From Pseudomonas sp. S09G 359 (lineage in GTDB: Bacteria > Pseudomonadota > Gammaproteobacteria > Pseudomonadales > Pseudomonadaceae), in NCBI RefSeq assembly GCF_002843605.1, contig NZ_CP025263.1, positions 3,935,501 to 3,999,500 on the forward strand: 64,000 nt of DNA, given 5' to 3'. Both the position numbers and the translations under genes were made by a program. This document shows, piece by piece, positions 48,332 to 57,604 of the stretch (position 1 is its first letter; every line of letters begins with the position of its first letter). The notes beneath the pieces are model-generated. The model did no database searches, was not told where the DNA came from, and saw only the letters and a list, made by a program, of their open reading frames with translations.

Positions 48332-51300
48332 TCAGTGAAAATCGCGGCTGCGCACATGAACCCCGTCCAACAGCGGCGTCAGGTCGGTGAGGCGCCCGGC
48401 GATCAGGTGCCGCACCTCGCCCACCGCCTCCCAACGCCCATCCACCTTGAGCAGCCGCGAGCCCACCAGCGCCTGGCGCTGGCGCTCGGCCAGGTCACGC
48501 CAGACCACCACGTTGAGGTTGCCGAATTCGTCTTCCAAGGTGACGAATGTGACGCCGCTGGCCGTGCCCGGGCGCTGCCGGCCGGTGACCAAGCCAGCAA
48601 TGCTGACATTGCGCCCATGCTCCACCGCCAGCAACTCATGGGAGCTGCGGCAGCGCCGCCGGCGCAACTCATCGCGCAACAATGCCAACGGGTGCGGGCC
48701 CAGGGTGGTGCCGAGCATGGCGTAGTCGGCCTGCAAGTCCTCACCCACCGTGGGCGACGGCAACGCCACCTGCGCCTCATCAGGGCTGGGCAGGCCGGCG
48801 AATAACCCCAACTGTTTATGCACCCCCGCCACTTCCCAGCGCGCGTTGTGCCGGTTGCCGGCCAGGGCGCGCAAGGCACCGGCATCCGCCAGCAACGCCT
48901 GGGCGCGGGCATCCAGCCCGGCGCGCGCATCCACGTCGGCAATATCGCTGAACGCCCGGCGTTGGCGCGCCGCTTCGATGCGGCGCCCATCCTCTTCGCG
49001 AAACCCCGTGATCATGCGCAAGCCCAGGCGGATCGCCGGTTGCGCGCCGTCGATAGGCTCCAGGCTGCAATCCCAGTCACTGGCCAGCACATCCACCGGG
49101 CGAATCTGCAGGCGATGGCGCCGCGCGTCCTGCAGGATCTGGTCCGGGCTGTAGAAGCCCATGGGCCAGCTGTTGATCAGCGCACAGGCGAACGCCGCCG
49201 GTTCATGGCATTTGAGCCAGCAACTGGCGTAGGTCAGCAAGGCAAAACTGGCCGCGTGGGACTCGGGAAAACCATAGCTGCCAAAGCCCTTGATCTGCTC
49301 GAAGATCTGCGCGGCAAACGCTTCGGTGTAGCCGTTTTTGAGCATCCCGGTGCGCAGGCGTGCCTGATGCGGTTCCAGGCCGCCATGGCGTTTCCAGGCG
49401 GCCATGGAGCGGCGCAACTGGTCGGCCTCGCCGGGGCCGTAGTCGGCGGCGACCATGGCGATCTGCATCACCTGCTCCTGGAACAACGGAATGCCCAGGG
49501 TGCGCTTGAGCACCGCCTCCAGCTGCGGCGACGGATAAGTGGTCTCCTCTTCGTTGTTCCGCCGGCGCAGGTACGGATGCACCATGCCGCCCTGGATCGG
49601 CCCCGGCCGTACAATCGCCACTTCGATCACCAGGTCATAAAACGTCTGCGGCTTGAGCCTGGGCAGCATCGACATCTGCGCCCGCGACTCGATCTGGAAC
49701 ACGCCGATGGTGTCAGCCTTGCTGATCATCGCGTAGGTGGCCGGGTCTTCCTTGGGGATCGTCGCCAGGGCCAGGTCCAGGTTGCGATGGCGCCGCAGCA
49801 GGTCGAAACAGCGGCGGATCGCGCTGAGCATGCCCAAGGCGAGGATATCCACCTTGAGCAGGCCCACGGCGTCGAGGTCGTCCTTGTCCCACTGGATGAT
49901 GGTGCGCTCGGCCATGGCGGCGTTTTCTACCGGCACCAGGGTGTCCAGCGGGTATTCGGAAATCACGAAACCGCCGGGGTGCTGGGACAAGTGCCGGGGA
50001 AAGCCGATCAGTTGCTGGGTCAGCGTGAGCACGCGGCGCAGGATCGGGCTGTCGGGATCGAAACCGCCCTCACGCAGGCGCTCCAGGGGCGGCGCGTCGT
50101 CACTCCAGCGCCCGCAGCAGTCGGCCAGCGCGTTGATCTGGTCCGGTGGTAAGCCAAGGGCCTTGGCCACGTCGCGCAACGCGCCGGCCGCGTGGTAACT
50201 GCTGACCACCGCCGTCAGCGCCGCGCGGGTGCGGCCGTAGCGCTGGAACACGTATTGCAGCACTTCTTCGCGGCGTTCGTGTTCGAAATCCACATCGATA
50301 TCCGGCGGCTCATTCCGCTCCCTGGAGAGAAAGCGCTCGAACAGCATGTCGCTCAGGCTCGGGTTGATCTCGGTGATGCCCAAGGCAAAACACACCGCCG
50401 AGTTGGCCGCCGAGCCTCGGCCCTGGCACAGGATCGAACGGCTGCGGGCGAAGCGCACGATGTCGTGCACCGTGAGGAAATAACTTTCGTAGCCCAGCTC
50501 GCTGATCAGCGCCAACTCCTTGTTGATCTGCTGCAAGGTCTTGGCATCCACCCCTTCCGGCCAGCGTTGGGCGATGCCTTCTTCGGTCACAAAGCGCAAC
50601 CAGGATTGCGCGTCATGGCCGCTGGGCACCAGCTCGCGGGGGTAGTGGTAGCGCAACTGGCTGAGGTCGAAGGTGCAGCGTTGCGCGATCACCAAGGTTT
50701 CGTCGCGCAGCGCTTGCGGGTACAGCGCGGACAGGGCATCGAGGCTGCGCAAATGCCGCTCGCCATTGGGGTGCAGGCGCGTGCCGGCCTCGGCCACCGG
50801 CACGTGATGGCGGATGGCAGTCATGGTGTCTTGCAGGGCACGGCGGCCACGCGCATGCATGTGCACATCGCCGCAGGCCACCGCCGGGATCTGCAGGCTG
50901 GCGGCCAGTTGCAGGCGTTGCTCCAGATGGCGCGCATCGTCCTGGCCGCAGTGCAGGTGCACCGCCAGCCACAGGCGTTCGGCGAAGGTTTCGCGCAGCC
51001 ATTGAATCTCGGCCTGGGTGTTGTGGTCTTCGGCGACCCACAGCGCCAGCAGGCCCGGCAGCGGTTGGGCGAAGTCCTCTGGCAACAGGCGATAGCTGCC
51101 TTTTTCGGCACGCCGCCGGGCCTCGGTGATCAAGCGGCACAGGTGTTGATAGCCACTCAGGTCTTGCACCAACAACACCAGTTTCAGGCCGTTTTCGAGG
51201 CGCATCTCGCTGCCGATAATCAGCGGCAACCCCACCGCCTTCGCCGCCTGCCAGGCGCGTACGATGCCCGCCAAAGTGCATTCATCGGTGATCGCCAGGG

Positions 51301-51403
51301 CACTGTAGCCTTGGCGCTTGGCCCGCTCGAACAACTCCAGCGCGCTGGAGGCGCCGCGCTGAAAACTGAAGTTGGACAGGCAATGCAGCTCGGCGTAGCT
51401 CAT
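48332..51403 (-). CDS. dnaE2: Error-prone DNA polymerase DnaE2 (ImuC)
   Basis: This 1023-residue C-family polymerase carries out translesion synthesis with ImuA and ImuB. A PHP domain is at the N-terminus ([20 protein letters not shown]), the polymerase acidic motif DIDVD at about 368-372 and an OB-fold region near the C-terminus. The start at 51403 overlaps the imuB stop by four bases (ATGA); longer frames lack support. It is the last gene of the lexA2-imuA-imuB-dnaE2 operon and should be induced by DNA damage. Confidence 0.94.
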   Translation of the reverse strand: MSYAELHCLSNFSFQRGASSALELFERAKRQGYSALAITDECTLAGIVRAWQAAKAVGLPLIIGSEMRLENGLKLVLLVQDLSGYQHLCRLITEARRRAEKGSYRLLPEDFAQPLPGLLALWVAEDHNTQAEIQWLRETFAERLWLAVHLHCGQDDARHLEQRLQLAASLQIPAVACGDVHMHARGRRALQDTMTAIRHHVPVAEAGTRLHPNGERHLRSLDALSALYPQALRDETLVIAQRCTFDLSQLRYHYPRELVPSGHDAQSWLRFVTEEGIAQRWPEGVDAKTLQQINKELALISELGYESYFLTVHDIVRFARSRSILCQGRGSAANSAVCFALGITEINPSLSDMLFERFLSRERNEPPDIDVDFEHERREEVLQYVFQRYGRTRAALTAVVSSYHAAGALRDVAKALGLPPDQINALADCCGRWSDDAPPLERLREGGFDPDSPILRRVLTLTQQLIGFPRHLSQHPGGFVISEYPLDTLVPVENAAMAERTIIQWDKDDLDAVGLLKVDILALGMLSAIRRCFDLLRRHRNLDLALATIPKEDPATYAMISKADTIGVFQIESRAQMSMLPRLKPQTFYDLVIEVAIVRPGPIQGGMVHPYLRRRNNEEETTYPSPQLEAVLKRTLGIPLFQEQVMQIAMVAADYGPGEADQLRRSMAAWKRHGGLEPHQARLRTGMLKNGYTEAFAAQIFEQIKGFGSYGFPESHAASFALLTYASCWLKCHEPAAFACALINSWPMGFYSPDQILQDARRHRLQIRPVDVLASDWDCSLEPIDGAQPAIRLGLRMITGFREEDGRRIEAARQRRAFSDIADVDARAGLDARAQALLADAGALRALAGNRHNARWEVAGVHKQLGLFAGLPSPDEAQVALPSPTVGEDLQADYAMLGTTLGPHPLALLRDELRRRRCRSSHELLAVEHGRNVSIAGLVTGRQRPGTASGVTFVTLEDEFGNLNVVVWRDLAERQRQALVGSRLLKVDGRWEAVGEVRHLIAGRLTDLTPLLDGVHVRSRDFH

Positions 51404-52812
51404 GCAAACCAGCCTTGCAGCCACAGCCCGTCGCTCTGCCCCACGCTGCGGTAGGCCCAGCCTTGCTGGCCGGCGCGGGTCTGGATCAGGTAATAGTCGC
51501 GGCGGATATCAGCGCCGTCCCACCAGCCGGATTCGATACGCTCCGGCCCCATCAAAATCTGCACGCCCTGCTCGGCCAGCAAGGTCGGCTCATGCAGCAA
51601 CCAGCCGGGGCGCTGCACCTTGTTCAAGGTGGGGCATGCGCGGCTGTCGACCGCCGCTTGCCAGGCGCATTCGGGACGGTGGTCGGGGTGAAATCGCAGG
51701 CCTTGCACGGCCTCGTCGCCCAGCCGTGCGCGCAGGCGTTCGCGCAGTTGCTCCCAGGGCAAGGTCTGTTGCGGGCGGTCGTCGAACAGGTCCTGGCGCT
51801 GCGGCACGAACACCGGCAGGTCCTGGGCTGCCAGGCGAAAACCGCGCACCGGCGCGCTGACTTGCACCTGCTCCAGACGCCCGCGGGCCAGTTCGAAGAG
51901 CATCGCCGGTTCACGTTCGGCACTGAGCAGGCCAACCTTGATCACGCTGTCCGGCGCCTGGGCATGTTCCAGGTGCAGGTCGAAACGCTGCACGCCACTG
52001 TCGCGGCCGCAGAGGAACGCGGAGAGGTCGCCCGTCAAACGGCGCAAGGGAAACAACAGCGCCTGATGGGATTGCACGTCAAAATTCAACTCGATGCGCA
52101 CATCGAACTGGTCCGGCGGCTGGTAGAACGCCAAGGCCAAGGGGCGCTGCCCGGCCAGCGCATCCAGGTGCTTGAGCAGCGTGGCGTCAAAGCGCCGCGC
52201 GAGGGTATGCCGGGGTAACGCCTGCACCTGGGCCAGGGTGCGCAAGCCCATGCGCGACAAGGCCGTGGCAGCCTTCGGCTCAAGGCCGGCGCGGTCGATG
52301 GGCAGCGGCGCCAGGGCCTGCATCAAGGCCTCATCACCGACGGCCAGGCCATCGTAGATATTCGCCAACACACGTGCCGCCGCCGGGTTGGGCGCGGCGA
52401 CGATGCGGTGGCGAAAGCCAAGCTCGGTCAGCTCCTTGCGCAAGCGCGCCTCGAACTGCGGCCAGGGCCCGAACAGCCCCAGGCTCGACTCGATCTCGAA
52501 CAGCAAGGCACGCGGGTAATACACACTGACCTGGGAGCTGAAACGGTAGGCCCAGGCGGCGAGAAACTGCTGCCAGCGCTCGATATCCACGGGGTCGTAT
52601 TCGGCGCAGGCAAAGGTCTTGGCCAGGGCATGCGCCGCCGTCAGGGACTGCCCGGGGCGCAGGCCCAAGGCACGCGCAGCCTCGTTGACCGTTTGCAGCA
52701 CGCGCCGCTGCGGGGTGCCGGCCAGCAGGGCCAACGGTTGATCCGGCTCGGGGTGCAAACGCTGCACCCCGTCCAGCGCCAATTGCGGGAACACAATACA
52801 CACCCAGCGCAT
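51400..52812 (-). CDS. imuB: ImuB, Y-family polymerase-like protein
   Basis: This 470-residue protein has the Y-family polymerase fold ([35 protein letters not shown]). The first catalytic aspartate position reads CIVFPQLAL, so it is likely non-catalytic like other ImuB proteins. A possible clamp-binding peptide, QQTLPW, lies near residue 375. It links DnaE2 to the sliding clamp. The start at 52810-52812 gives the normal N-terminus. It overlaps dnaE2 by four bases and follows imuA by 7 bp. Confidence 0.93.
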   Translation of the reverse strand: MRWVCIVFPQLALDGVQRLHPEPDQPLALLAGTPQRRVLQTVNEAARALGLRPGQSLTAAHALAKTFACAEYDPVDIERWQQFLAAWAYRFSSQVSVYYPRALLFEIESSLGLFGPWPQFEARLRKELTELGFRHRIVAAPNPAAARVLANIYDGLAVGDEALMQALAPLPIDRAGLEPKAATALSRMGLRTLAQVQALPRHTLARRFDATLLKHLDALAGQRPLALAFYQPPDQFDVRIELNFDVQSHQALLFPLRRLTGDLSAFLCGRDSGVQRFDLHLEHAQAPDSVIKVGLLSAEREPAMLFELARGRLEQVQVSAPVRGFRLAAQDLPVFVPQRQDLFDDRPQQTLPWEQLRERLRARLGDEAVQGLRFHPDHRPECAWQAAVDSRACPTLNKVQRPGWLLHEPTLLAEQGVQILMGPERIESGWWDGADIRRDYYLIQTRAGQQGWAYRSVGQSDGLWLQGWFA

Positions 52813-52819
52813 GGCAACC

Positions 52820-53434
52820 TCAGTGCCCCGCCAGTGCAATCGGCGCCGGGTGGGCCAGGCCGCCCCGGCATTTAAGCACGCGCACCTGGGCCGGTTTGGC
52901 CTCAACCGCCAGGCGCAAGGCAGCCGGCGATGCGTTGATCGCTTCGCTCAAGGCGCGCCAGGCAAACGCCAGGGTCTGGCCGGTTTCGGCAGCCACCTGC
53001 AAACGGCGCAACGCCCGGTCATCGGCCTGGCGCGGCCAGCACAGCACCGCGCCGCAACTGCCCGAGCGCAGGCATTGCTCCACCGCCCACAACGCATCGC
53101 GCTCCTCGGCCTGGACCACCGACAGCTGGCGCAGATCCACCCCGGCGTTCTGCCAGGCATGGGGGTACGGCGTGTAGGGCGGCGCCACCAGCACGATGCG
53201 CTCCCCGGCCGTTGACAAGCGCGCCAGGGTCGGCAATACCAATTGCAACTCGCCCACGCCCTCCTTGGCCATCAGGATTTCGCTCAAGGCCGCCTCCGGC
53301 CAGCCGCCTGTGGGCAGCACCGCATCCAGCGCCGCCAGCCCCGTGGGGTGCACACTGGCCGGCGGCGCGGCAGGCCGGCCCTTCCAGACGCGGCCGCCAT
53401 TGAACAGCGTATCCAGCGCAACCACGGCGCCCAT
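52820..53434 (-). CDS. imuA: ImuA, translesion synthesis associated protein
   Basis: This 204-residue protein has a RecA-like core (TGLAALDAVLPTGGWPEAAL and VLVAPPYTPYPHAWQNAGVD), as in ImuA/SulA-like proteins of the mutasome cassette. It is required with ImuB and DnaE2 for damage-induced mutagenesis in studied bacteria. Its ATG overlaps the lexA2 stop by one base (TGATG). It shows no intact Walker A of true RecA at the expected place. Confidence 0.92.
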   Translation of the reverse strand: MGAVVALDTLFNGGRVWKGRPAAPPASVHPTGLAALDAVLPTGGWPEAALSEILMAKEGVGELQLVLPTLARLSTAGERIVLVAPPYTPYPHAWQNAGVDLRQLSVVQAEERDALWAVEQCLRSGSCGAVLCWPRQADDRALRRLQVAAETGQTLAFAWRALSEAINASPAALRLAVEAKPAQVRVLKCRGGLAHPAPIALAGH

Positions 53435-54051
53435 CAGCCTTGCCTCACCAGGCCGCAGAACACGCCTTCGATGGCCAGGTCCTGATCGGGCCCGACCACG
53501 ATGGGTTGGTAGGCGGGGTTGCGCGGCAGCAGGCGCACGCGCTCGCCGTTACGTTCGAAGCGTTTGATGGTGACTTCGCCGTCCAGGCGCGCCACCACAA
53601 TCTGCCCGTTCAAGGCTTCAGCACTGCGGCGTACGCCGACCAGGTCGCCGTCGAGGATGCCGTCTTCGATCATCGAATCGCCTTGCACGCGCAGCAGATA
53701 ATCCGGGGTTTTGGCGAAGGTCGCGGGGTCGAGTTGCAGGCGCTTGTGCACTTCGGCGTCAGCACCGATCGGCAGGCCGGCGGCGACTCGGCCGAGTACA
53801 GGCACATCCAGCCATTCGGGGCGGGCGGGTTGATTGAGCAGGCGGATGCCGCGCGCCTGGTTGGGGTTGACCTCGATGAAGCCGGCCTCCGTGAGGGCCA
53901 ATACGTGCTTGCGGGCGACGCTACGCGAGGCGAAACCGAACGCCTCGGCGATCTCGGCGAGGCTGGGGGGCTGGCCTTGCTGCGCGATGCGGTCGCGGAT
54001 GAAGGTCAGGATGGCGGTGCGGCGGGGGGTTAGATTCGTCATGGAGTACAT
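53434..54051 (-). CDS. lexA2: LexA-type repressor (LexA2)
   Basis: This 205-residue SOS repressor has an N-terminal winged helix (PPSLAEIAEAFGFASRSVAR) and a C-terminal autoprotease with the A91-G92 cleavage bond (GRVAAGLP) and the S126 (GDSMIED) and K163 (VTIKRF) dyad. Heading the imuA-imuB-dnaE2 operon, it corresponds to the second LexA of P. putida. I take the start as ATG 54049-54051, with AGGAG five bases upstream; ATG 54042 is an alternative. The operator at 54043-54060 overlaps this start, so autorepression is likely. Confidence 0.93.
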   Translation of the reverse strand: MYSMTNLTPRRTAILTFIRDRIAQQGQPPSLAEIAEAFGFASRSVARKHVLALTEAGFIEVNPNQARGIRLLNQPARPEWLDVPVLGRVAAGLPIGADAEVHKRLQLDPATFAKTPDYLLRVQGDSMIEDGILDGDLVGVRRSAEALNGQIVVARLDGEVTIKRFERNGERVRLLPRNPAYQPIVVGPDQDLAIEGVFCGLVRQG

Positions 54052-54060
54052 TTGTACTCC
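54043..54060. promoter_or_regulatory. LexA2 operator palindrome
   Basis: GGAGTACAAATGTACTCC is a perfect 7+7 palindrome with GTAC half sites spaced by four bases. This resembles the GTAC-N4-GTGC site reported for P. putida LexA2. It includes the ribosome site and the first start codon of lexA2. Confidence 0.75.
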
Positions 54061-54133
54061 TGTGGGAAATTTCTGACAATAGCCGGTAGTCGGGGGGTTG
54101 GGGGTTGGGGGGTTGGGTTTTGGAGAGGGAGTG

Positions 54134-54400
54134 CATATCCGTTATTTGGGTGGGGGCTGATATTGGTTCCGCTCTTACAGCGGGTCACTTTTGGAAAAGA
54201 GCCCCAAAAGTAACCAAAAGGGCTCTTGCCCCAACACTCGGCACCTCGCCTAGGCTCGGTGTGCCCTCACTCCGGCTTGAATCCGTGGGCCGCCGCCATG
54301 GGCCATCCTTGGCCCATCGCGGCTAACCCGGCGTCCTGCCGGGTTACCCACGGATTCAAGCCTGCGTTCGGCCAGCGTGTTTAACGGGGCGCCTAAGATC
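54134..54400 (+). repeat. Left arm of the long inverted repeat
   Basis: This arm runs from CATATCCGTTATTTGGGT to the GGGGCGCCTAAGATCAA end. It differs from the right arm by scattered substitutions and small indels; for example, GAATCCGTGGG here stands against GGACCGTGGG on the other arm. Confidence 0.85.
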
Positions 54401-54570
54401 AAGATCAAGATCACGATCAAAAGCGCAGATCAAAAGACCGCTGACTTCGTCAGCGCAAAGGATGTAAGAGCCAGATCAAAAACACAGCAGAGCAAAAACG
54501 CTTTTGATCTACACCACTCAGGTCGGCTACTAGGCCGCCGTGCTCTGCTTTTGATCTGCTTTGGCTTTTG
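54401..54570. repeat. Central segment rich in GATCAA repeats
   Basis: The loop region contains many GATCAA/TTGATC words on both strands, the hairpin GCTGAC-TTC-GTCAGC at 54440-54454, and an inner inverted repeat around GCAGAGCAAAA and its complement. No gene is seen. Confidence 0.65.
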
Positions 54571-54839
54571 ATTTTGATCTGAGGCGCCCCGTTAACCACG
54601 CTGGCCGAACGCAGGCTTTGGAGCGTGGGTAACCCGGCAGGACGCCGGGTTAGCCGCGATGGGCCAAGGATGGCCCATGGCGGCGGCCCACGGTCCAAAG
54701 CCGGAGTGAGGGCACACCGAGCCTAAGCGAGGTGCCGAGTGGTGGGGCGAAGCGTTTTTGGTTACTTTTTGCGCTCTTCAAAAAGTGACCCGCTGTAAGA
54801 GCGGAACCAATTGCGGCCGTTACCCAAATAACGGATATG
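54571..54839 (-). repeat. Right arm of the long inverted repeat
   Basis: This arm is the complement of the left arm. It runs from TTTGATCTGAGGCGCCCC to AAATAACGGATATG and ends 19 bp before the nudK stop, so nudK transcripts would run into it. Confidence 0.85.
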
Positions 54840-54857
54840 TACCCCAAAAAAACAACC

Positions 54858-55445
54858 TCACCACCCCTCTTTCAACATCCGCAACTCCAGATGCTGCAGC
54901 AACATAATGGTCTTGCCATCCACAATCTCCCCGTCCTGCACCATCGCCAATGCCTGCTCAAACCCCAGCTCCAGCACTTCGATATCCTCGCCCTCGTCCT
55001 CCAACCCACCGCCGCTGCCCACGCGGTCGCCTGCCTGGTACTCGCCGATAAAGAAGTGAATCCGCTCAGTCACCGACCCCGGGCTCATGAACGCCGCATA
55101 GATCTTCTGCACATGCCCTACGCGGTAGCCGGTCTCTTCCTCGGCCTCCAGGCGAATGCGTTCCTCGGGGCTGGCATTGTCCAGCAGCCCGGCCGCCGCT
55201 TCGATCAGGTAGCCGGGGTAATCATTGACGAACGTGGGCATGCGAAACTGGCGAACCAGCAACACCGTGCGCTGCTCACGGTTGTACAACAGCAGCGTCG
55301 CACCATTGCCACGGTCGTACACCTCGCGGGTCTGGGCTTGCCAACTGCCGTCGCGACGACGCAGGTCAAAACTGTATTTCTTCAAGACATACCAATTGTC
55401 CGAAAGGGTCTCTTCAGCGGTGATACGAATGGGGCTGTTATCCAT
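54858..55445 (-). CDS. nudK: NudK-type Nudix hydrolase
   Basis: This 195-residue Nudix hydrolase resembles E. coli NudK (GDP-mannose pyrophosphatase). The Nudix box runs GLLDNASPEERIRLEAEEET-GY (residues split for length). Upstream, RQFRMPTFVNDYPGYLIEAA matches this subgroup. The start ATG at 55443-55445 is taken because the longer frame overlaps the SDR gene. It begins 33 bp after the SDR stop, so the two may be cotranscribed. Confidence 0.88.
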   Translation of the reverse strand: MDNSPIRITAEETLSDNWYVLKKYSFDLRRRDGSWQAQTREVYDRGNGATLLLYNREQRTVLLVRQFRMPTFVNDYPGYLIEAAAGLLDNASPEERIRLEAEEETGYRVGHVQKIYAAFMSPGSVTERIHFFIGEYQAGDRVGSGGGLEDEGEDIEVLELGFEQALAMVQDGEIVDGKTIMLLQHLELRMLKEGW

Positions 55446-55477
55446 GGTCGGTACTTTGCTCAAAGAAATAATCGGGT

Positions 55478-56323
55478 TCACGCTTGTTTGATGCGCTGCC
55501 ATGCAGCCGCAACTTCTTGCGCACTGCCGGCCTTGATCCGGGCCAGATCGCGCGGGTAATCCACCCCGGGGTTTTCCGTGAAACGCGTGGCAGTGAATTG
55601 ACCGTTACTGGCGCGCAGGATGTAGCCCGTGTCCTCGCACTGCGCCGATGCAAGAAACAACACCCCCGGCGTTACCCACTCAGGCTTGAGTTCATCCGGC
55701 TCAGCGGTCACGCCCCACATGCGCGTCTTGGCCACCGGCGAAATGGCGTTGACCCGAATGCCGGCCTGCGCGCCCTCATGGCTCAGTGCATTCATGATCC
55801 CCAGTTGCGCCATCTTGCCGGCACTGTAGGCCACCAGGCCGACCTGCTCGTACTGCGCGTACATGGCCCGGTCGGAAGTGGTCAGGATGATGCGCGGCGC
55901 AGATGAGCGCAGCAGGTGCGGCCAGGCGTGTTTGCACAACCACAGCGGCGCATACAGGTTGATGTCCATGGCGCGTTGCAGGAACGCAGCATCAAGGTCT
56001 TCAATGTTCTGGTAGCCCACCCAACCGGCGTTGTGAATGAGGATATCGAGCTGCCCGAAGGTTTCGATGGCATACGCGATCAGTTGCCGGCAGCCTTCAT
56101 CCCTGGACAGGTCACCGGCATGTCCGACCACCTCCAGCCCTTCGGCCTGCAACGTGTTGGCCGCCGCCTGCACCACCGAGGCGTCGTTGCCTGCACCGGC
56201 GTTATCGGCGCCGATATCGCTGATCACCACCCGCGCACCCTTCCGGGCCAGGGCACGCGCATAGCTGAGCCCCAACCCGCGTGCGCCACCGGTAACGATG
56301 GCCGTTCTGCCTGTGAAATCCAT
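55478..56323 (-). CDS. Short-chain dehydrogenase/reductase
   Basis: This 281-residue SDR has the cofactor motif TGGARGLG (11-18), NAG, and the catalytic Ser with YSAGK (in TTSDRAMYAQYEQVGLVAYS followed by AGK). The conserved HDL-type aspartate and RVNAISPVAKTRM fit a classical SDR with NAD(P). The substrate is unknown. GGAGAA stands before the ATG. It is the first gene of a leftward pair with nudK. Confidence 0.9.
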   Translation of the reverse strand: MDFTGRTAIVTGGARGLGLSYARALARKGARVVISDIGADNAGAGNDASVVQAAANTLQAEGLEVVGHAGDLSRDEGCRQLIAYAIETFGQLDILIHNAGWVGYQNIEDLDAAFLQRAMDINLYAPLWLCKHAWPHLLRSSAPRIILTTSDRAMYAQYEQVGLVAYSAGKMAQLGIMNALSHEGAQAGIRVNAISPVAKTRMWGVTAEPDELKPEWVTPGVLFLASAQCEDTGYILRASNGQFTATRFTENPGVDYPRDLARIKAGSAQEVAAAWQRIKQA

Positions 56324-56485
56324 GTGCTTGTTCTCCTATGTGGCTGCCCACCCTAACAACCGGGGCACGTAATGTTCAATGCTGTAACACTTTGCAAGCA
56401 ATCGCCGTGGGCGGCTGTCGAATTAATTCCTGCCTGCGCAGGCCATCTGGTAAAACCCGAGCTTCACCTTTGCCCTGGAACCTTC

Positions 56486-57412
56486 ATGTCTTCTCGTTTT
56501 CTGTCTCGCCTGAGCCTGCGCTGGTTTCCCTTGCTGTGCATGGCGCTGCTGATCGTCGGCCTGCCGGTGGGTTGCGCCGTGCTGCAACACAAGGAGCGCG
56601 AGCTGGTGTTTCGCATCGAGCCCGGTACCGCCAGCTGGTACAGCGGCCTGCCCAAGGCAGTGCAGGAATTCGAACTCAAGCCCACCAGTTTCAAATCGGG
56701 GCAGAACATTCATGGCTGGTGGTACCCGGCGGACAAAAAAGACGCACCGGCAATCCTCTACCTGCACGGCGTGCGCTGGAACCTTACCGGGCAGCTGTTT
56801 CGCATCGAGCAATTGCACGCACTCGGCTACTCGGTATTGGCCATCGACTATCGCGGGTTCGGCCAAAGCCACGGCGAACTGCCGTCGGAAACCACTGTGT
56901 ACGAAGATGCGCGCATTGCCTGGGAACGTTTCCAGGTCCTGCAACCTGATCCGAGCAAACGCCTGATCTACGGGCACTCCCTGGGGGGAGCAGTAGCCAT
57001 CGACCTGGCAGCCGAACTGGGCAAGCAAACGCCGCTGCCGGTGCGCGGGCTGGTGATCGAATCGACCTTTACCTCCTTGGCGGATGTGGCGACGGCGGTG
57101 GCCAACACTTCATTGCCGGTGCGCTGGTTGCTGTCGCAGAAATTCGATTCCATCGACAAGATTGCCGACATCCATATGCCGCTGCTGGTGGTTCACGGCC
57201 TCGCCGACCAGTACGTGCCACCGCGCTTCAGCCAGCAGTTGTTTGAAGCAGCCCATGAACCCAAGCGGTTGCTGCTGGTGCCCGGTGCCACGCATAACAA
57301 CAGCATGAACCTGGCCGGTCGCAGTTATGCCCAGGCGCTGGACAGCTTGATGCAAACACAGATGCCGACGCAGGTTGTCACGCACTCCACAGGTCGCAAC
57401 GGCGACTCATAA
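56486..57412 (+). CDS. Alpha/beta hydrolase, membrane-anchored or secreted
   Basis: This 308-residue serine hydrolase has nucleophile motif GHSLGG, acid in HGLADQYVPP and base histidine in PGATHNNSMN. The N-terminus has a hydrophobic stretch (FPLLCMALLIVGLPVGCAVL) that could be a signal anchor. The LPVGC sequence is only a poor lipobox. It resembles the YfhR/BEM46-like hydrolase group. The ATG at 56486 gives a normal signal length; the longer frame upstream is not convincing. Confidence 0.85.
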   Translation: MSSRFLSRLSLRWFPLLCMALLIVGLPVGCAVLQHKERELVFRIEPGTASWYSGLPKAVQEFELKPTSFKSGQNIHGWWYPADKKDAPAILYLHGVRWNLTGQLFRIEQLHALGYSVLAIDYRGFGQSHGELPSETTVYEDARIAWERFQVLQPDPSKRLIYGHSLGGAVAIDLAAELGKQTPLPVRGLVIESTFTSLADVATAVANTSLPVRWLLSQKFDSIDKIADIHMPLLVVHGLADQYVPPRFSQQLFEAAHEPKRLLLVPGATHNNSMNLAGRSYAQALDSLMQTQMPTQVVTHSTGRNGDS

Positions 57413-57429
57413 AAGTGCTTTTCGGCACT

Positions 57430-57460
57430 GGGTTCGCGCTTGGCTGTCAAGCGCAAACCC
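57430..57460 (+). terminator. Hairpin after the hydrolase gene
   Basis: GGGTTCGCGCTTG and CAAGCGCAAACCC form a 13-bp stem with one mismatch, 17 bp after the hydrolase stop. There is no T-run right after it, so it may be a processing or weak termination signal. Confidence 0.45.
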
Positions 57461-57604
57461 TACCCATACTGGCCCGCGCCGCCAGTTGATCAAATATTAA
57501 CCTTGGGTTAAATCGCCATACCCACCGGGGTCTCGCAAAGTTATCCACAGAGATACCCACGGTTTTCGTGGACAACTCTTTTTATTTTTTTACGATTTTT
57601 TTGC

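Larger units (their letters stand above)
54134..54839. repeat. 0.7-kb imperfect inverted repeat element
   Basis: Two arms of about 270 bp face each other across about 170 bp. Shared pieces, in order from the outside, are ATATCCGTTATTTGGGT, TGGTTCCGCTCTTACAGCGG, CACTCGGCACCTCGC, CCATGGGCCATCCTTGGCCC and GTTCGGCCAGCGTG. Nested within each arm are the small palindromes ATGGGCCA-TCCT-TGGCCCAT and AACCCGGC-GTCCT-GCCGGGTT. The whole fills the 806-bp gap between lexA2 and nudK. Short open frames here are by-products of the repeat. I believe similar sequences occur between genes elsewhere in the P. fluorescens group. Confidence 0.9.

Noticed and set aside
57541..57604. A replication origin
   Set aside because: One perfect DnaA box with an AT-rich stretch is not enough, and no replication genes are near.
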